Shown: positions 1 to 5,591, numbered from the stretch's first letter. The stretch is DNA of 5,624 bases from Dehalococcoidia bacterium (GCA_009838385.1 VXRS01000039.1:3413-9036); one strand, 5' to 3'. Made by a program: numbers and translations. The notes: a model not told the origin generated them from the letters alone.

Positions 1-209
1 TCGGCCAGCGCCTTCAGGTCGTCGTAATCGCGGCCATCGCAGCGAACGGCGGTGCCGCCGATCTGGCCTGCCAGCTTCTCCAGGTTCTCGACGCGGCGGG
101 CGGCGACGATGACGTCGGCGCCGTGCTCGGCGAAGCGCTCGCTGATGGCCCAGCCGATGCCGCTCGAGGCCCCCAGGACGACGGCCTTCTTCCCTTCCAG
201 CAGCTTCAT
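1..209 (-). CDS. Short-chain dehydrogenase/reductase (SDR), N-terminal part, cut by window edge
   Basis: Translating the minus strand from the ATG at 209-207 gives 69 residues starting MKLLEGKKAVVLGASSGIG, still open at the window edge. This is the first half of an SDR Rossmann fold: strand beta1 (KAVVLG), the glycine-rich loop GxxxGIG at residues 13-19, and a second strand ending VIVAARR (33-39). The basic pair after beta2 is the usual sign of NADP(H) preference. A C-D pair at 57-58 sits where SDRs contact the adenine ring. The usual Thr before the first Gly of the motif is Leu here. The catalytic Ser/Tyr/Lys lie outside the window, so substrate and activity are unknown. A ribosome binding site (GGGGAG, 221-226 on the complement) lies about 11 nt upstream of the ATG. 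The gene is divergent from the selenoprotein gene. Confidence 0.88.
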   Translation of the reverse strand, partial: MKLLEGKKAVVLGASSGIGWAISERFAEHGADVIVAARRVENLEKLAGQIGGTAVRCDGRDYDDLKALA

Positions 210-332
210 CCAGTCATTCTCCCCACACTCGCCCGTCATTGCGGGCTATACTCTGCGGCAGGATACGCGAAGGCGCGGAACCGGTCGGCTCGCGTGTGCG
301 TTGCAGCCCGGGAGAGCGCGAAGGAGCAGGCT
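210..332. promoter_or_regulatory. Divergent intergenic promoter region between SDR and selenoprotein genes
   Basis: This 123-bp gap separates two divergently read genes and should hold both promoters. On the plus strand TATACT at 247-252 matches the sigma70-type -10 box at five of six positions and would place a transcript start near 260, about 73 nt before the selenoprotein ATG. No good -35 hexamer is found at the usual spacing (224-229 is CACACT). Immediately upstream, 231-246 is an imperfect palindrome, GCCCG-N6-CGGGC, which could be an operator or chance in GC-rich DNA. On the complement the corresponding -10 candidate (TATAGC) is weaker. Confidence 0.4.
321..326 (+). promoter_or_regulatory. 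Ribosome binding site deciding the selenoprotein start
   Basis: AAGGAG lies 6 nt before the ATG at 333, a near-ideal Shine-Dalgarno match and spacing. It favours 333 over the in-frame ATG at 360, which lacks such a site, and over a possible GTG at 294. Confidence 0.75.
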
Positions 333-938
333 ATGCCGAGAGTGAGTGAAGTCGGCGGCATGGAGGGGTTTGGCGGCGTCTACGGGCACCGCCCCGACCT
401 CTTCAAGGGGTTCATGTTCAACTACGGCGTGCTGTGGTCCCACAGCACCCTCGATCCCCTCCTCAAGGAGCTCATCAGGCTCTACTCGTCCAACACCAAC
501 GGATGCCGATACTGAATCCCCGCACGTACTGCTGCGGCGCAGCAGGAAGGCATGACGGAAGAGATGATCCAGCAGGCGCTGGACTTCCGGAACTCGGACC
601 TCCCCGAGCGCACGAAGGTCGCGCTTGAGCTGGCCGAGGACTTCATCCTCAACCACGCCAACAACGTCGATGACGCGTTCATGGACCGGCTGAAGGAGCA
701 CTTCACCGAAGACCAGATCGTCGAGCTGACGATCGGCATCGGGATCTGGGACTCCGTGCACAAGTTCAATAACGTGTTCGACGTTCCACCGCCCGTTGAG
801 GACGGCCTGTTCGTCCTCGAGCGTCTGGCCGACGCCCCCGAGGACATGCAGCATCTGATCACGCACCTCGACGGGAACGGCAATCCCATGGATCGCTGGG
901 AGCCGGCCGAGGCGGAAGCCGCGGGAGGCGCCTCCTAG
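333..938 (+). CDS. Selenocysteine-containing carboxymuconolactone decarboxylase/AhpD-like protein (TGA 513-515 = Sec61)
   Basis: Read through the TGA at 513-515, this is one 201-residue protein. The two halves are in the same frame with no other stop between them. Residues 40-75 (LDPLLKELIRL, then NGCRYU, IPARTAAAQQEG) follow the CMD/AhpD active-site pattern, in which helix Glu and CxxC spacing is conserved; here E46, C58 and U61. The TGA replaces the second Cys of CxxC. C58 is the only Cys in the whole protein, so a Cys-Sec pair is the only possible redox couple. The downstream half (DLPERTKVALELAEDF, then VELTIGIGIWDSVHKFNNVF) is typical of the second part of CMD-fold proteins. The family includes AhpD peroxidase-reducing partners and uncharacterised thiol oxidoreductases; CxxU suggests redox chemistry rather than ring decarboxylation. 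A SECIS-like hairpin follows the TGA. Ordinary TGA stops occur elsewhere in the window (4144-4146). Alternatives are a nonsense mutation or sequencing error; preserved downstream coding and the hairpin argue against them. Confidence 0.87.
529..545 (+). promoter_or_regulatory. Putative bacterial SECIS element (selenocysteine insertion hairpin)
   Basis: CTGCTGC (529-535) pairs perfectly with GCAGCAG (539-545) around a three-base loop GGC (536-538). The loop begins 20 nt after the TGA at 513-515. Known bacterial SECIS elements lie in the coding sequence just after the UGA, have a small apical loop with a G among its first bases, and sit roughly 16-37 nt from the UGA; this hairpin meets all three. 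Through the hairpin the frame reads TAAAQQ, so the RNA structure and an Ala-rich helix are encoded together. Below the stem, T527-A547 can pair after one mismatch. SelB binding is inferred, not shown. Confidence 0.75.
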
Positions 939-967
939 GCGCTATCCCGCTACCACGTTGCAGTAGC

Positions 968-999
968 CGGGGCGCGCGGCGTTATCGCCGTGCGCCCCG
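968..999 (+). terminator. Strong hairpin between convergent genes, likely terminator
   Basis: Bases 968-981 pair with 986-999 around the tetraloop TTAT, giving a 14-bp GC-rich stem with one G-T position (976/991). In plus-strand RNA that position is a G-U wobble; in minus-strand RNA it is a C-A mismatch, so the structure is best on the selenoprotein transcript, whose stop is at 938. No U-run follows on either strand, so it is not a classical intrinsic terminator. It may act on both convergent transcripts or protect the 3' end. The loop holds the TAA stop of the small membrane protein read on the complement. Confidence 0.5.
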
Positions 1000-1104
1000 C
1001 TTGCGTCCGGAGCGAGTCGTGCGACTCGAGCGGACCTTCTGCCAGGCCGCGTAGATAACGCCCACGAGCAGGCCCGCCCCGAACATGATGAAGATGTACT
1101 CCAC
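982..1104 (-). CDS. Small single-helix membrane protein, 40 residues, function unknown
   Basis: From the GTG at 1104-1102 the complement reads MEYIFIMFGAGLLVGVIYAA (residues 1-20), then a tail of 20 residues of which 9 are Arg or Lys, ending at a TAA at 984-982. Residues about 3-20 form one hydrophobic helix. By the positive-inside rule the basic tail would lie in the cytoplasm and the short N-terminus outside. A good Shine-Dalgarno (GAGGG, 7 nt before the GTG) lies in the 14-nt gap after the histidine kinase stop, so it is placed as the last gene of the regulator-kinase operon. I recognise no family. It could modulate the kinase, or be a stand-alone small membrane protein. The 3' half overlaps two hairpins (968-999, 1005-1035), so some of its sequence may reflect RNA structure. 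Its length makes it easy for gene callers to miss. Confidence 0.55.
   Translation of the reverse strand: MEYIFIMFGAGLLVGVIYAAWQKVRSSRTTRSGRKRGARR
1005..1035. other. Second strong inverted repeat, inside the small-protein coding region
   Basis: CGAGTCG (1013-1019) and CGACTCG (1022-1028) are perfect inverted copies separated by TG. After a small internal loop an outer helix follows, GTCCG (1005-1009) with CGGAC (1031-1035). It lies only 5 bp from the 968-999 hairpin, so transcripts crossing this junction carry two consecutive stable structures. It may add to termination between the convergent genes. Confidence 0.5.
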
Positions 1105-1118
1105 GGCCTGACCCTCGC

Positions 1119-2492
1119 CTAGGCCGGCACGCGGGGCTCGGGCCCCACGAACCGCTTCGGGAGGCGGACGGTCATGGCCGCCCCCCGGCCGTCCTCGTTG
1201 CGGGCGGCGACGGTGCCGCCGTGCGCCTGCACGAGGTGCTTCACGATGGCGAGGCCCAGCCCGGCGCCGTCGTCCGCGCGCGAGTGCTCGGCCTTGTAGA
1301 AGCGCTCGAAGACGCGGTCGAGATCCTGGGCGGCGATGCCGGGCCCGTCATCGCACACCTCGACGGCGACGAGCGGGTCCTCGTCGCGCACATCGATGGT
1401 GATGACGCTCCCGTCGGGGCTGAACTTGAGGGCGTTATCGAGCAGGTTGGTGACGATGCGGACGGTGGCGGTGCGGTCGGCCTCGACAGGGGGCGTGGCG
1501 CCGTCCGGTCCCTCGACGCGAACGTCGCAGGCTTCGAGCCGGGGCGCGAGGGCGGCCTGCGCCTCGGCCACGGACGAGGCCAGGTCCACGGGCTCGGGTT
1601 CGAGGTGAATCGCCCCGGACTCGATACGGGAGAGGTCGAGCAGCTCGTTGGTGAGGAGGGCCATGCGCTCGACCTGGTTGTGGATGCGGCTGAGGAAGGC
1701 GGCCTGCTCATCCCCTTCGAGGTCGCCCAGCTCAAGCGTCTCGACGAGGGCGCCGATGGCGGCGATCGGCGTGCGCAGCTCGTGGGAGACGTTGCTGATG
1801 AAGTCGCGACGGACGTGGTCGACGCGCTGGACGTCGGAGAGGTCGACGAGGACGAGGAGGGCGGCCCAGCTCCCTCCCTCGGCAACGGGCACGGCCAGCG
1901 CGCGCAGGGGCGTACGGTCGCGGCCGAAGGGCACGACCCTGGGCTGGGGGACGCTCTCACCGGCGAGGGCTTCGCGCACAAGCGCGTCGAACTCGTAGTC
2001 GCGCACGCTTTCGATGAGGGTGCGGCCGACGACCTCGCGTTCCTCCATGCCCAGGAGAGCGAGCGCCGCGGGATTGGCGTACTGCACGTCGGTGGTGGCG
2101 TCGACGGCCATGATGCCGTCGGCGGCGGCGGCGAGGGCCGCCTCCAGCCGGGCGTGCTCGGCGGTGATCGCCCGCGACGAGGCCTCGATCTCGGTGGCCA
2201 TGACGTTGAACTCGTGGGTGAGCTGGGCGGTCGGCCCGGTGGTGCGCACGGCGCGCGCGGAGAGGCTGCTACCCCGCAGGGCGCGAGCCGCTTCGGCCGT
2301 CTCGCGGACGGAGAGGGCCACGGGACGCAGGAGGAGGTAGGCGCCAACGAAGGCGGCGGCGCCCGCCGCGAGCACGGTGACGGCGACCCAGAGGGCATCG
2401 CCGACGGTGGCGCCGACGATGGCGGCGGCAGAGGCCGCGAGGAGGCCGGCGATTCCGCTGGCGAGAGCCGCTCGCCCGGCGAGGCCGCTCAC
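1119..2492 (-). CDS. PhoR/SenX3-like sensor histidine kinase with PAS domain
   Basis: The kinase partner of the adjacent response regulator, 457 residues. Order: two hydrophobic helices at about 8-29 and 34-54, joined by a turn of only a few residues; a HAMP-like linker (55-110); a PAS domain (about 113-220, DGIMAVDA then YANPAALALLGM); the dimerisation/phosphoacceptor helix with SHELRTPIAAI, H237 being the phosphorylated His; and the ATP-binding domain with N box NLLDN (349-353), G1 box DDGPGI (381-386) and G2 box GAGLGLAI (409-416). All catalytic motifs are intact. There is essentially no extracytoplasmic domain, so the signal must come through the membrane, the PAS pocket or a partner, as in SenX3/PhoR-type kinases. 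The start is a GTG 9 nt after the regulator stop, with a partial Shine-Dalgarno (AGGG). The specific stimulus, phosphate or otherwise, cannot be read from sequence. Confidence 0.93.
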   Translation of the reverse strand: MSGLAGRAALASGIAGLLAASAAAIVGATVGDALWVAVTVLAAGAAAFVGAYLLLRPVALSVRETAEAARALRGSSLSARAVRTTGPTAQLTHEFNVMATEIEASSRAITAEHARLEAALAAAADGIMAVDATTDVQYANPAALALLGMEEREVVGRTLIESVRDYEFDALVREALAGESVPQPRVVPFGRDRTPLRALAVPVAEGGSWAALLVLVDLSDVQRVDHVRRDFISNVSHELRTPIAAIGALVETLELGDLEGDEQAAFLSRIHNQVERMALLTNELLDLSRIESGAIHLEPEPVDLASSVAEAQAALAPRLEACDVRVEGPDGATPPVEADRTATVRIVTNLLDNALKFSPDGSVITIDVRDEDPLVAVEVCDDGPGIAAQDLDRVFERFYKAEHSRADDGAGLGLAIVKHLVQAHGGTVAARNEDGRGAAMTVRLPKRFVGPEPRVPA

Positions 2493-2501
2493 GGGGCTAC
2501 C

Positions 2502-3233
2502 CTAGCCTTCGAAGAGGTACCCGCTTCCACGAACGGTGCGGATGCGCTCGGGATTGGCCGCATCGGGCTCAATCTTCTGGCGAAGCCAGCGCATATGAAC
2601 GTCCACCGTTCGCGCGTCACCATTGAAGTCGTGCTCCCAGACCGACTCGAGGATGTGCTCGCGGGAGAGCACCTGGCCGGGATTTCGCAACAAGAATAGC
2701 AAGAGCTCGAACTCCCGCGGCTTCAGACGCAGTAGCTCGCCGGCTCGGCGCACCTCACGGCGCACCGCGTTCACCTCGAGATCCCCCGACTCGACGACGT
2801 CTTCGTCGGGAGGCGCGCTCTGGCGGGTGGGGGCGCGACGGAGGAGGGCGCGGACGCGGGCGAGGAGCTCGCGCATGCCGAAGGGCTTAGGCAGGTAGTC
2901 GTCGGCGCCCGTGTCGAGTCCGGCGACGCGGTCGCCCTCCCCGCCAAGGGCGGTGACCATGATGATCGGCACCTGGGTGTCGCGGCGCAGGGCGCGGCAG
3001 ACGCCCATGCCGTCGACGCCGGGAAGCATCAGGTCGAGGACGATGACGTCGGGGTCGTGGTCGCGGGCCATGCGCAGGCCGTCGTCGCCACGGTCGGCGG
3101 TGAGCACTTCGTAGCCTTCGCGGCGAAGGTGGTGCGCCATCGAGAGGAGGAGGGCTTCCTCGTCCTCGACGACGAGCACGGTGGCCGTTGTGGCAGGCGC
3201 CGCAGTCATTCCGCTTTCAGACTCTTCCGACAT
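2502..3233 (-). CDS. OmpR/PhoB-family DNA-binding response regulator
   Basis: Two-domain transcription regulator of 243 residues. The receiver domain (about 18-133) has the acidic pocket E23/D24/E25, phosphoacceptor D67 in VIVLDLMLPGVDG, T94 and K116 in LPKPF. A linker of about 15 residues leads to a winged-helix DNA-binding domain (about 148-243) with LKPREFELLLFLLRNPG, the recognition-helix stretch RTVDVHMRWLRQKIE, and the closing wing TVRGSGYLF. It should be phosphorylated by the kinase just downstream. It is closest in style to PhoB/RegX3/PhoP regulators; the regulon is unknown. The start is uncertain: the ATG at 3233 gives MSEESESG as leader, while the ATG at 3209 (MTAAPATT) also leaves the receiver domain whole and has GGAAGAG about 12 nt upstream; neither has an ideal ribosome site. 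The gap from the phosphotransferase gene is 47 bp with no convincing promoter. Confidence 0.93.
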   Translation of the reverse strand: MSEESESGMTAAPATTATVLVVEDEEALLLSMAHHLRREGYEVLTADRGDDGLRMARDHDPDVIVLDLMLPGVDGMGVCRALRRDTQVPIIMVTALGGEGDRVAGLDTGADDYLPKPFGMRELLARVRALLRRAPTRQSAPPDEDVVESGDLEVNAVRREVRRAGELLRLKPREFELLLFLLRNPGQVLSREHILESVWEHDFNGDARTVDVHMRWLRQKIEPDAANPERIRTVRGSGYLFEG

Positions 3234-3280
3234 TGTGTGAACAGCGCGCGATCGGCGGTCTCCCGCGATCGTCGCACAGG

Positions 3281-4141
3281 CTAGCTTCTCGTGCCGAGGC
3301 GACGCCGGGCGTGGGCGATGAGCTGCTCGACATCCTCCACCGGGTCGGGAATGTCGGCGTCGGGCGGGCTGATGGCGCGAACGATGGCGAGGTGTTCGAT
3401 GGCGCGCACGATGACCCAGCGCCACATCAGCGGGATGTCGACGGGCGCGACGAGCTGGTACCCCCGCAGGTAGACGAAGGCCGCCAGCGGCCGGAACAGC
3501 CGGGTGATGACGCGCATGGCGGGGCTCGGATCGAGCGGCTCTCCCAGCCTCAGCAGCGCCACGGAGCGGGCGACATCCGACTCCAGGGGTCCGGCCGCGC
3601 AGAAGCCCCAGTCGATGACGACGCGGCGCCCTCCCGGCTCCAGCAGGATGTTCCCGGGGTGGAAGTCGCTGTGGCAGAACCGGTCGCCGCCTTCCAGTTC
3701 GGCGAGCGTTTCTTCAGCGATGGCGGTCAGGTGCGGGGGAACCTCGACGTTCCCGATCCACTCGCGAACGCGCTCGTGCACCGTCGCCAGACCATCGGGG
3801 GCGGGGAGCGCGTTCAGTTTCGCGTGGATCTTGCCCGTCTCCCAGGCCTCTCGCGTCATGAACCAGGGCTTGCGGCCGACCAGGTCGAGCAGGTTCTCCC
3901 CGTTGATGCGCTCCATGACCGTGCCCTCGCGGCCGGCCACGTGCAGCGGCTCCCCGATTCGGGGGGCGGGAATGCCGCCCTCAATGGCGGCGGGGATGGC
4001 GATGCGCTCCGGCTCGACGTTGCGCTCGTGCCCTTCGCGGAAGAGGCGCAGGGCCTGGCCGTCCTCCCACGCGAATATCTCGGCTTCGTAGCCCTCGCCG
4101 AGCTTCTCGAGGGTTTCGAGGTCGATGTCCAGGCCGTCCAT
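3281..4141 (-). CDS. APH-family (aminoglycoside phosphotransferase-like) small-molecule kinase
   Basis: A 286-residue protein with the fold of aminoglycoside/choline/homoserine kinases. The C-lobe has the catalytic loop HSDFHPGNIL at 157-166 (D159 as base, N164 for metal) and the metal-binding IDWG at 176-179 (D177). The N-lobe has a Gly-rich strand (GEGYEAEIFAW, 15-25) and ALRLF at 30-34, where the usual ATP-binding Lys of beta3 appears to be Arg32, a substitution I recall in other family members. All expected motifs are present, so it is probably an active ATP-dependent kinase. The substrate cannot be deduced, and a resistance role should not be assumed, because most chromosomal members act on metabolites. 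The start at 4141 is chosen because it lies 2 nt after the CCA-enzyme TGA; the longer reading to 4288 only copies the overlapping gene in another frame. A GAGGA ribosome site lies 12 nt upstream. Tight coupling implies co-expression with the tRNA enzyme. Confidence 0.88.
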   Translation of the reverse strand: MDGLDIDLETLEKLGEGYEAEIFAWEDGQALRLFREGHERNVEPERIAIPAAIEGGIPAPRIGEPLHVAGREGTVMERINGENLLDLVGRKPWFMTREAWETGKIHAKLNALPAPDGLATVHERVREWIGNVEVPPHLTAIAEETLAELEGGDRFCHSDFHPGNILLEPGGRRVVIDWGFCAAGPLESDVARSVALLRLGEPLDPSPAMRVITRLFRPLAAFVYLRGYQLVAPVDIPLMWRWVIVRAIEHLAIVRAISPPDADIPDPVEDVEQLIAHARRRLGTRS

Positions 4142-4143
4142 CG

Positions 4144-5532
4144 TCAGGACCCGTCCTCGGTGTCGGCGAGAAGCGCCGCGGTGCCGCCCATGCGGCGAGC
4201 GATGCGGGCCGCTTCTTCCTTGTCGCCGGGAGCCAGCTCGCCGTCGAGCACGAGGGTACTGAGGCGCTCCTTGATGCGCGCGATCCACGGCCCCGGTTCG
4301 CGGTCCAGGAGAACCATCAGCTCGCGGCCGTCGAGGGGGCTCTCGGCACGGAGCATGGCCGCCTCCTCGGCCTCGACGCGCTCGCAGGCGGCCTCCAGGC
4401 GGTCGTGGTACTCGTTGTCGTCGTAGGCGTGGCTAGCGTTGTCGGCGCGCTTGAGCGCGAGGAGGTCGCGCCAGTGCCCATCGAGGCGGCGCATGAAGCG
4501 GCGCACCAGGCGCCCGTCGTCGGGGTCGGGGCGGTCCATGTGGCGCCGCACAAGCAGGGAGAGCAGGGCGCTTTCGCGCTTGCCCAGGCGCAGCCGCTCG
4601 GCGAGCGCGTCCGTCATCTCGGCGCCCACGATCTCGTGGCGGTAGAAACCCCACTCGCCGTTCTTCTTGACGTGCCTGACGGGGGGCTTGCCGAGGTCGT
4701 GCAGGAGCGCCGCCCAGCGGCGGAGCGACAGGCTCTCGGGGTCGGTGGCGATGGCTTCGACGGTCGCGGTCGTGTGGCCCCAGACATCGAACTTGTGGAA
4801 GCGGTTCTGGTCGCAGCCGGGCATTGGGGCGAGCTCGGGCAGGACGTGGGGAAGGGCGCCGATCTCGCGCAGCGTCTCCAGTCCCTCCGCGGGATGCTTG
4901 CCGCACAGCAGCCGGTCGATCTCGGCGGTCACGCGTTCCTGCGAGAGGGTCTCCAGTAGCTCGACGGTGGCGGCCATGGCCGCCTTCGTCTCCTCTTCGA
5001 TGGTGAATCCGAGCTGGCTGACGAAGCGCACGCCGCGGAGGATGCGGAGCGGGTCCTCGGCGAAGCGCGTTCGGGCATCGCCGGGCGCGCGGAGCAGGCG
5101 CCGTTCGATGTCGTCGCGCCCGGCGAAGGGGTCGCGCAGCTCGCCAGTGGCCGTGTTCCGGGCGATGGCGTTCACGGTGAAGTCGCGGCGGGCGAGGTCC
5201 TCGTCGATGGAGCTGCCGAAGGTGACGTCGGGCCAGCGGCTGCCGGCCGTGTAGCTGTCGCCACGGAAGGTCGTGATCTCGGCCATGCCCTCCTCGAGCA
5301 GCACACCCGTCGTGCCGAAGCGCTGCCCGATGGTGGCGACGGTCGCGCCCAGGGCGCGGCCGATCCGCTCGGTCTCGTCGGGGAGGGCGCTGGTCGCGTA
5401 GTCGGCATATTCGGCGTCGCCGCGGTCCCGAGGCACGCCTCGCAGCTCGTCGCGCACGAATCCTCCGGCCAGCCACAGCTCGTGTCCGGCCTCGGCGAAG
5501 GCGGCGATCAGGGCCTCGCGCGTCGGAGTCAT
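4144..5532 (-). CDS. cca: Class II CCA tRNA nucleotidyltransferase/poly(A) polymerase-type protein with HD domain
   Basis: 462 residues, the usual size for an HD-containing bacterial CCA enzyme, which builds or repairs the 3' CCA of tRNA in the cytoplasm from CTP and ATP. Motif A starts normally (LAGGFVRDELRG, 21-32). The strand TTFRGDSY follows, then RRDFTVNA (115-122) and the nucleotide-selecting EDPLR (159-163) with ILRGVRF. The HD domain has H253, HDLGKP (278-283) and YRHE (298-301). The odd point is the catalytic Asp motif. Instead of a compact DxDxAT it reads D39-A-E-Y-A-D44-Y-A-T47, with what looks like a 3-residue duplication (AEY-ADY, DNA 5398-5415). Whether CCA, A-only or no addition results is unknown. 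I chose the ATG at 5532 over a GTG at 5559 because a -10 box sits 6 nt before it, which suits a leaderless message. The gene ends with a conventional TGA. Confidence 0.9.
   Translation of the reverse strand: MTPTREALIAAFAEAGHELWLAGGFVRDELRGVPRDRGDAEYADYATSALPDETERIGRALGATVATIGQRFGTTGVLLEEGMAEITTFRGDSYTAGSRWPDVTFGSSIDEDLARRDFTVNAIARNTATGELRDPFAGRDDIERRLLRAPGDARTRFAEDPLRILRGVRFVSQLGFTIEEETKAAMAATVELLETLSQERVTAEIDRLLCGKHPAEGLETLREIGALPHVLPELAPMPGCDQNRFHKFDVWGHTTATVEAIATDPESLSLRRWAALLHDLGKPPVRHVKKNGEWGFYRHEIVGAEMTDALAERLRLGKRESALLSLLVRRHMDRPDPDDGRLVRRFMRRLDGHWRDLLALKRADNASHAYDDNEYHDRLEAACERVEAEEAAMLRAESPLDGRELMVLLDREPGPWIARIKERLSTLVLDGELAPGDKEEAARIARRMGGTAALLADTEDGS
5398..5415 (-). repeat. 9-bp imperfect tandem duplication in CCA catalytic motif
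   Basis: Two adjacent 9-bp units on the complement, GCCGAATAT and GCCGACTAC, differ at two positions and encode AEY then ADY. They fall between the two metal-binding carboxylates expected in class II nucleotidyltransferases. The reading frame is kept. Confidence 0.55.
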
Positions 5533-5538
5533 GTCTCG

Positions 5539-5544
5539 ATTGTA
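5539..5544 (-). promoter_or_regulatory. Leaderless-type -10 promoter box of the CCA gene
   Basis: TACAAT on the complement matches TATAAT at five of six positions. Exactly 6 nt separate it from the ATG at 5532, so the A of the ATG would be the transcription start. No Shine-Dalgarno precedes this ATG, which suits leaderless translation. No good -35 is found at 16-18 bp; TTCACC lies 21 bp upstream. If real, it makes this the first promoter of the minus-strand operon. Confidence 0.55.
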
Positions 5545-5591
5545 GAAGAGGCTCGCCACAACGAGGGTGAACGCGCTGTGAGGATGGCCAG

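Noticed and set aside
513..515. TGA as a simple nonsense mutation (pseudogene) or as reassigned Trp
   Set aside because: It sits precisely at an active-site Cys, is followed by a SECIS-like hairpin, and the downstream frame is intact. TGA is a normal stop in the CCA gene (4144-4146), directly before the next gene, so a general code change is unlikely. A sequencing error cannot be fully excluded.
246..866. Minus-strand ORFs antisense to the selenoprotein gene (246..866 and 482..889)
   Set aside because: No recognisable domain or ribosome site; they mirror the coding pattern of the plus-strand gene.
552..938. Stand-alone 128-aa protein starting at the ATG at 552
   Set aside because: It lacks the CxxC half of the fold, its purine-rich upstream stretch is only 1 nt from the ATG, and the frame is continuous with the upstream half, which has a proper ribosome site at 321-326.
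1221..2699. Long plus-strand ORF of 492 codons
   Set aside because: It is antisense to the histidine kinase and regulator, whose domain motifs are complete. Its Gly/Asp/Glu/Arg-rich composition is typical of a shadow frame in GC-rich DNA.
3247..3271. Direct repeat CGCGATCG (3247-3254 and 3264-3271) before the response regulator as a Pho-box-like autoregulatory site
   Set aside because: The 17-bp period does not match the 11-bp direct-repeat spacing of PhoB-type sites, and each copy contains the short palindrome CGATCG, common by chance in GC-rich DNA.
3188..4426. Plus-strand ORF of 412 codons
   Set aside because: Antisense to the APH kinase and CCA genes, which carry complete catalytic motifs.
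5533..5559. GTG start at 5559 for the CCA enzyme, adding nine residues
   Set aside because: The extension would run across the TACAAT box, and the family domain begins well with the ATG at 5532.
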